From NCBI GenBank assembly GCA_021838985.1, contig JAKCCC010000053.1, forward strand, positions 3,021 to 8,825: 5,805 nucleotides of DNA, read 5' to 3'. The stretch comes from Planctomycetota bacterium. Its GTDB lineage: Bacteria > Planctomycetota > Phycisphaerae > WQYP01. The notes below the pieces were generated by a model that searched no databases, was not told the origin of the DNA, and saw only the letters and a list, made by a program, of their open reading frames with translations. The translations under genes and the position numbers were made by a program. Shown here in pieces: positions 5,349 to 5,805 of the stretch. Every line of letters starts with the position of its first letter. Positions within the stretch are counted from its first letter, which is position 1.

Positions 5349-5805
5349 TTAGGCGAGGTGTCGTAAAATGATTACCGAGTTCTGACCGCTCATCGAACTG
5401 GCCGCGACGAGGGCGTGGCGCAGGGCTGTCCCGCCGCGCGCCTCGTGTGGCGCATCCAAGCCATCCAATGGCTGCTGGCAATTCACGGCCGGCGGAATGA
5501 TCTGCTCGGCTACCGCCATGGCCGCCGCGACCAAATCAATGGCCTGGGCGCCGGCGCCGCAATCCCCAATGCCGCCGCGCATCGGCACAATGGCGGGACG
5601 CGGTTGTGACCCGAAGACTCGCTGGATCGCCCGCACCTCGGCCTGATCAAACTCTGGAATTCCGTAGCCGGGCGGAACAACCAGGTCCACCGCTTCCGGG
5701 CCAATGGCGGCCTCGCGCAAAGCCTTGCTCATGGCCACCGCCAGCGCCTCCCCGGTCACGTCCGGCCGGGACACGCCGCTGGCGCTGGACGATTCGCCCC
5801 GCCCC
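5349..5805 (-). CDS. Ketosynthase-fold protein lacking catalytic histidines (chain-length-factor/KS-beta-like), C-terminal fragment
   Basis: The frame is open to position 5805, so the gene begins outside the window; only the last 152 codons are present. It aligns with the C-terminal domain of the downstream ketosynthase. PPGYGIPEFDQAEVRAIQRV corresponds to the intact enzyme's HGTGT block, with Pro in place of the first catalytic His. Anchoring on the shared I-x-P-P motif without gaps, MRGGIGDCGAGAQ replaces KSMLGHLIAAAG, with Arg for the catalytic Lys and Asp for the second His. The end, SMSGQNSVIILRHLA, matches GFGGQNDTLILRKFSV. Loss of these residues is what is seen in KS-beta/chain-length-factor subunits, which dimerise with an active KS and shape product length. 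The Cys region lies outside the window, so the chain-length-factor call is an inference; a degenerate FabF paralogue of other function is possible. The GTG at 5774 is internal and not the start. Confidence 0.8.
   Translation of the reverse strand, partial: GRGESSSASGVSRPDVTGEALAVAMSKALREAAIGPEAVDLVVPPGYGIPEFDQAEVRAIQRVFGSQPRPAIVPMRGGIGDCGAGAQAIDLVAAAMAVAEQIIPPAVNCQQPLDGLDAPHEARGGTALRHALVAASSMSGQNSVIILRHLA

Noticed and set aside
5110..5371. Two overlapping plus-strand open frames in the gap between the ketosynthases
   Set aside because: They read through repeat copy C, giving translated-repeat peptides such as SPERQRRV, and lack any domain.
5349..5774. GTG at 5774 as a true start of a small 141-residue protein
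   Set aside because: The frame stays open to the window edge and the sequence aligns to the middle of a ketosynthase C-terminal domain, so this is an internal codon of a truncated gene.

Overview
The window looks like a stretch of a GC-rich bacterial chromosome. All six genes lie on the minus strand, so transcription runs from high to low coordinates. The content suggests the PVC superphylum, most likely Planctomycetota and possibly Verrucomicrobiota. The reasons are an FGly-type sulfatase, a xylose-isomerase-like TIM-barrel protein and a Gfo/Idh/MocA oxidoreductase close together, plus intergenic repeats of the kind AGCCCGGAGCGTCAGCGACGGG that I associate with planctomycete genomes. The assignment is an inference from gene content and is not proven.

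Layout in transcription order: (1) 5805-5349, the C-terminal part of a ketosynthase-fold protein that has lost both catalytic histidines and resembles a chain-length factor (KS-beta); its 5' end is outside the window. (2) A 336-bp non-coding gap with an intergenic repeat and a GC hairpin. (3) 5012-3603, a complete FabF-like beta-ketoacyl-ACP synthase with an intact Cys-His-His-Lys active site. (4) 3606-2740, a sugar phosphate isomerase/epimerase family TIM barrel whose ATG overlaps the ketosynthase stop as ATGA. (5) A 174-bp gap with a second repeat copy. (6) 2565-988, a cytoplasmic-looking sulfatase with a C-x-P-S-R site. (7) 1036-314, a YebC/PmpR-family protein that overlaps the sulfatase end by 49 bp. 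(8) A 215-bp gap with a third repeat copy and a long imperfect palindrome. (9) 98-1, the N-terminus of a Gfo/Idh/MocA oxidoreductase that runs off the window.

The upstream half looks like part of a type II fatty-acid/polyketide-like locus, with an active KS and a degenerate KS partner. The downstream half looks like carbohydrate metabolism plus a housekeeping translation or transcription factor. The ATGA junction physically joins the two halves. The most notable non-coding signal is a bipartite repeat present once in every intergenic gap of the window.
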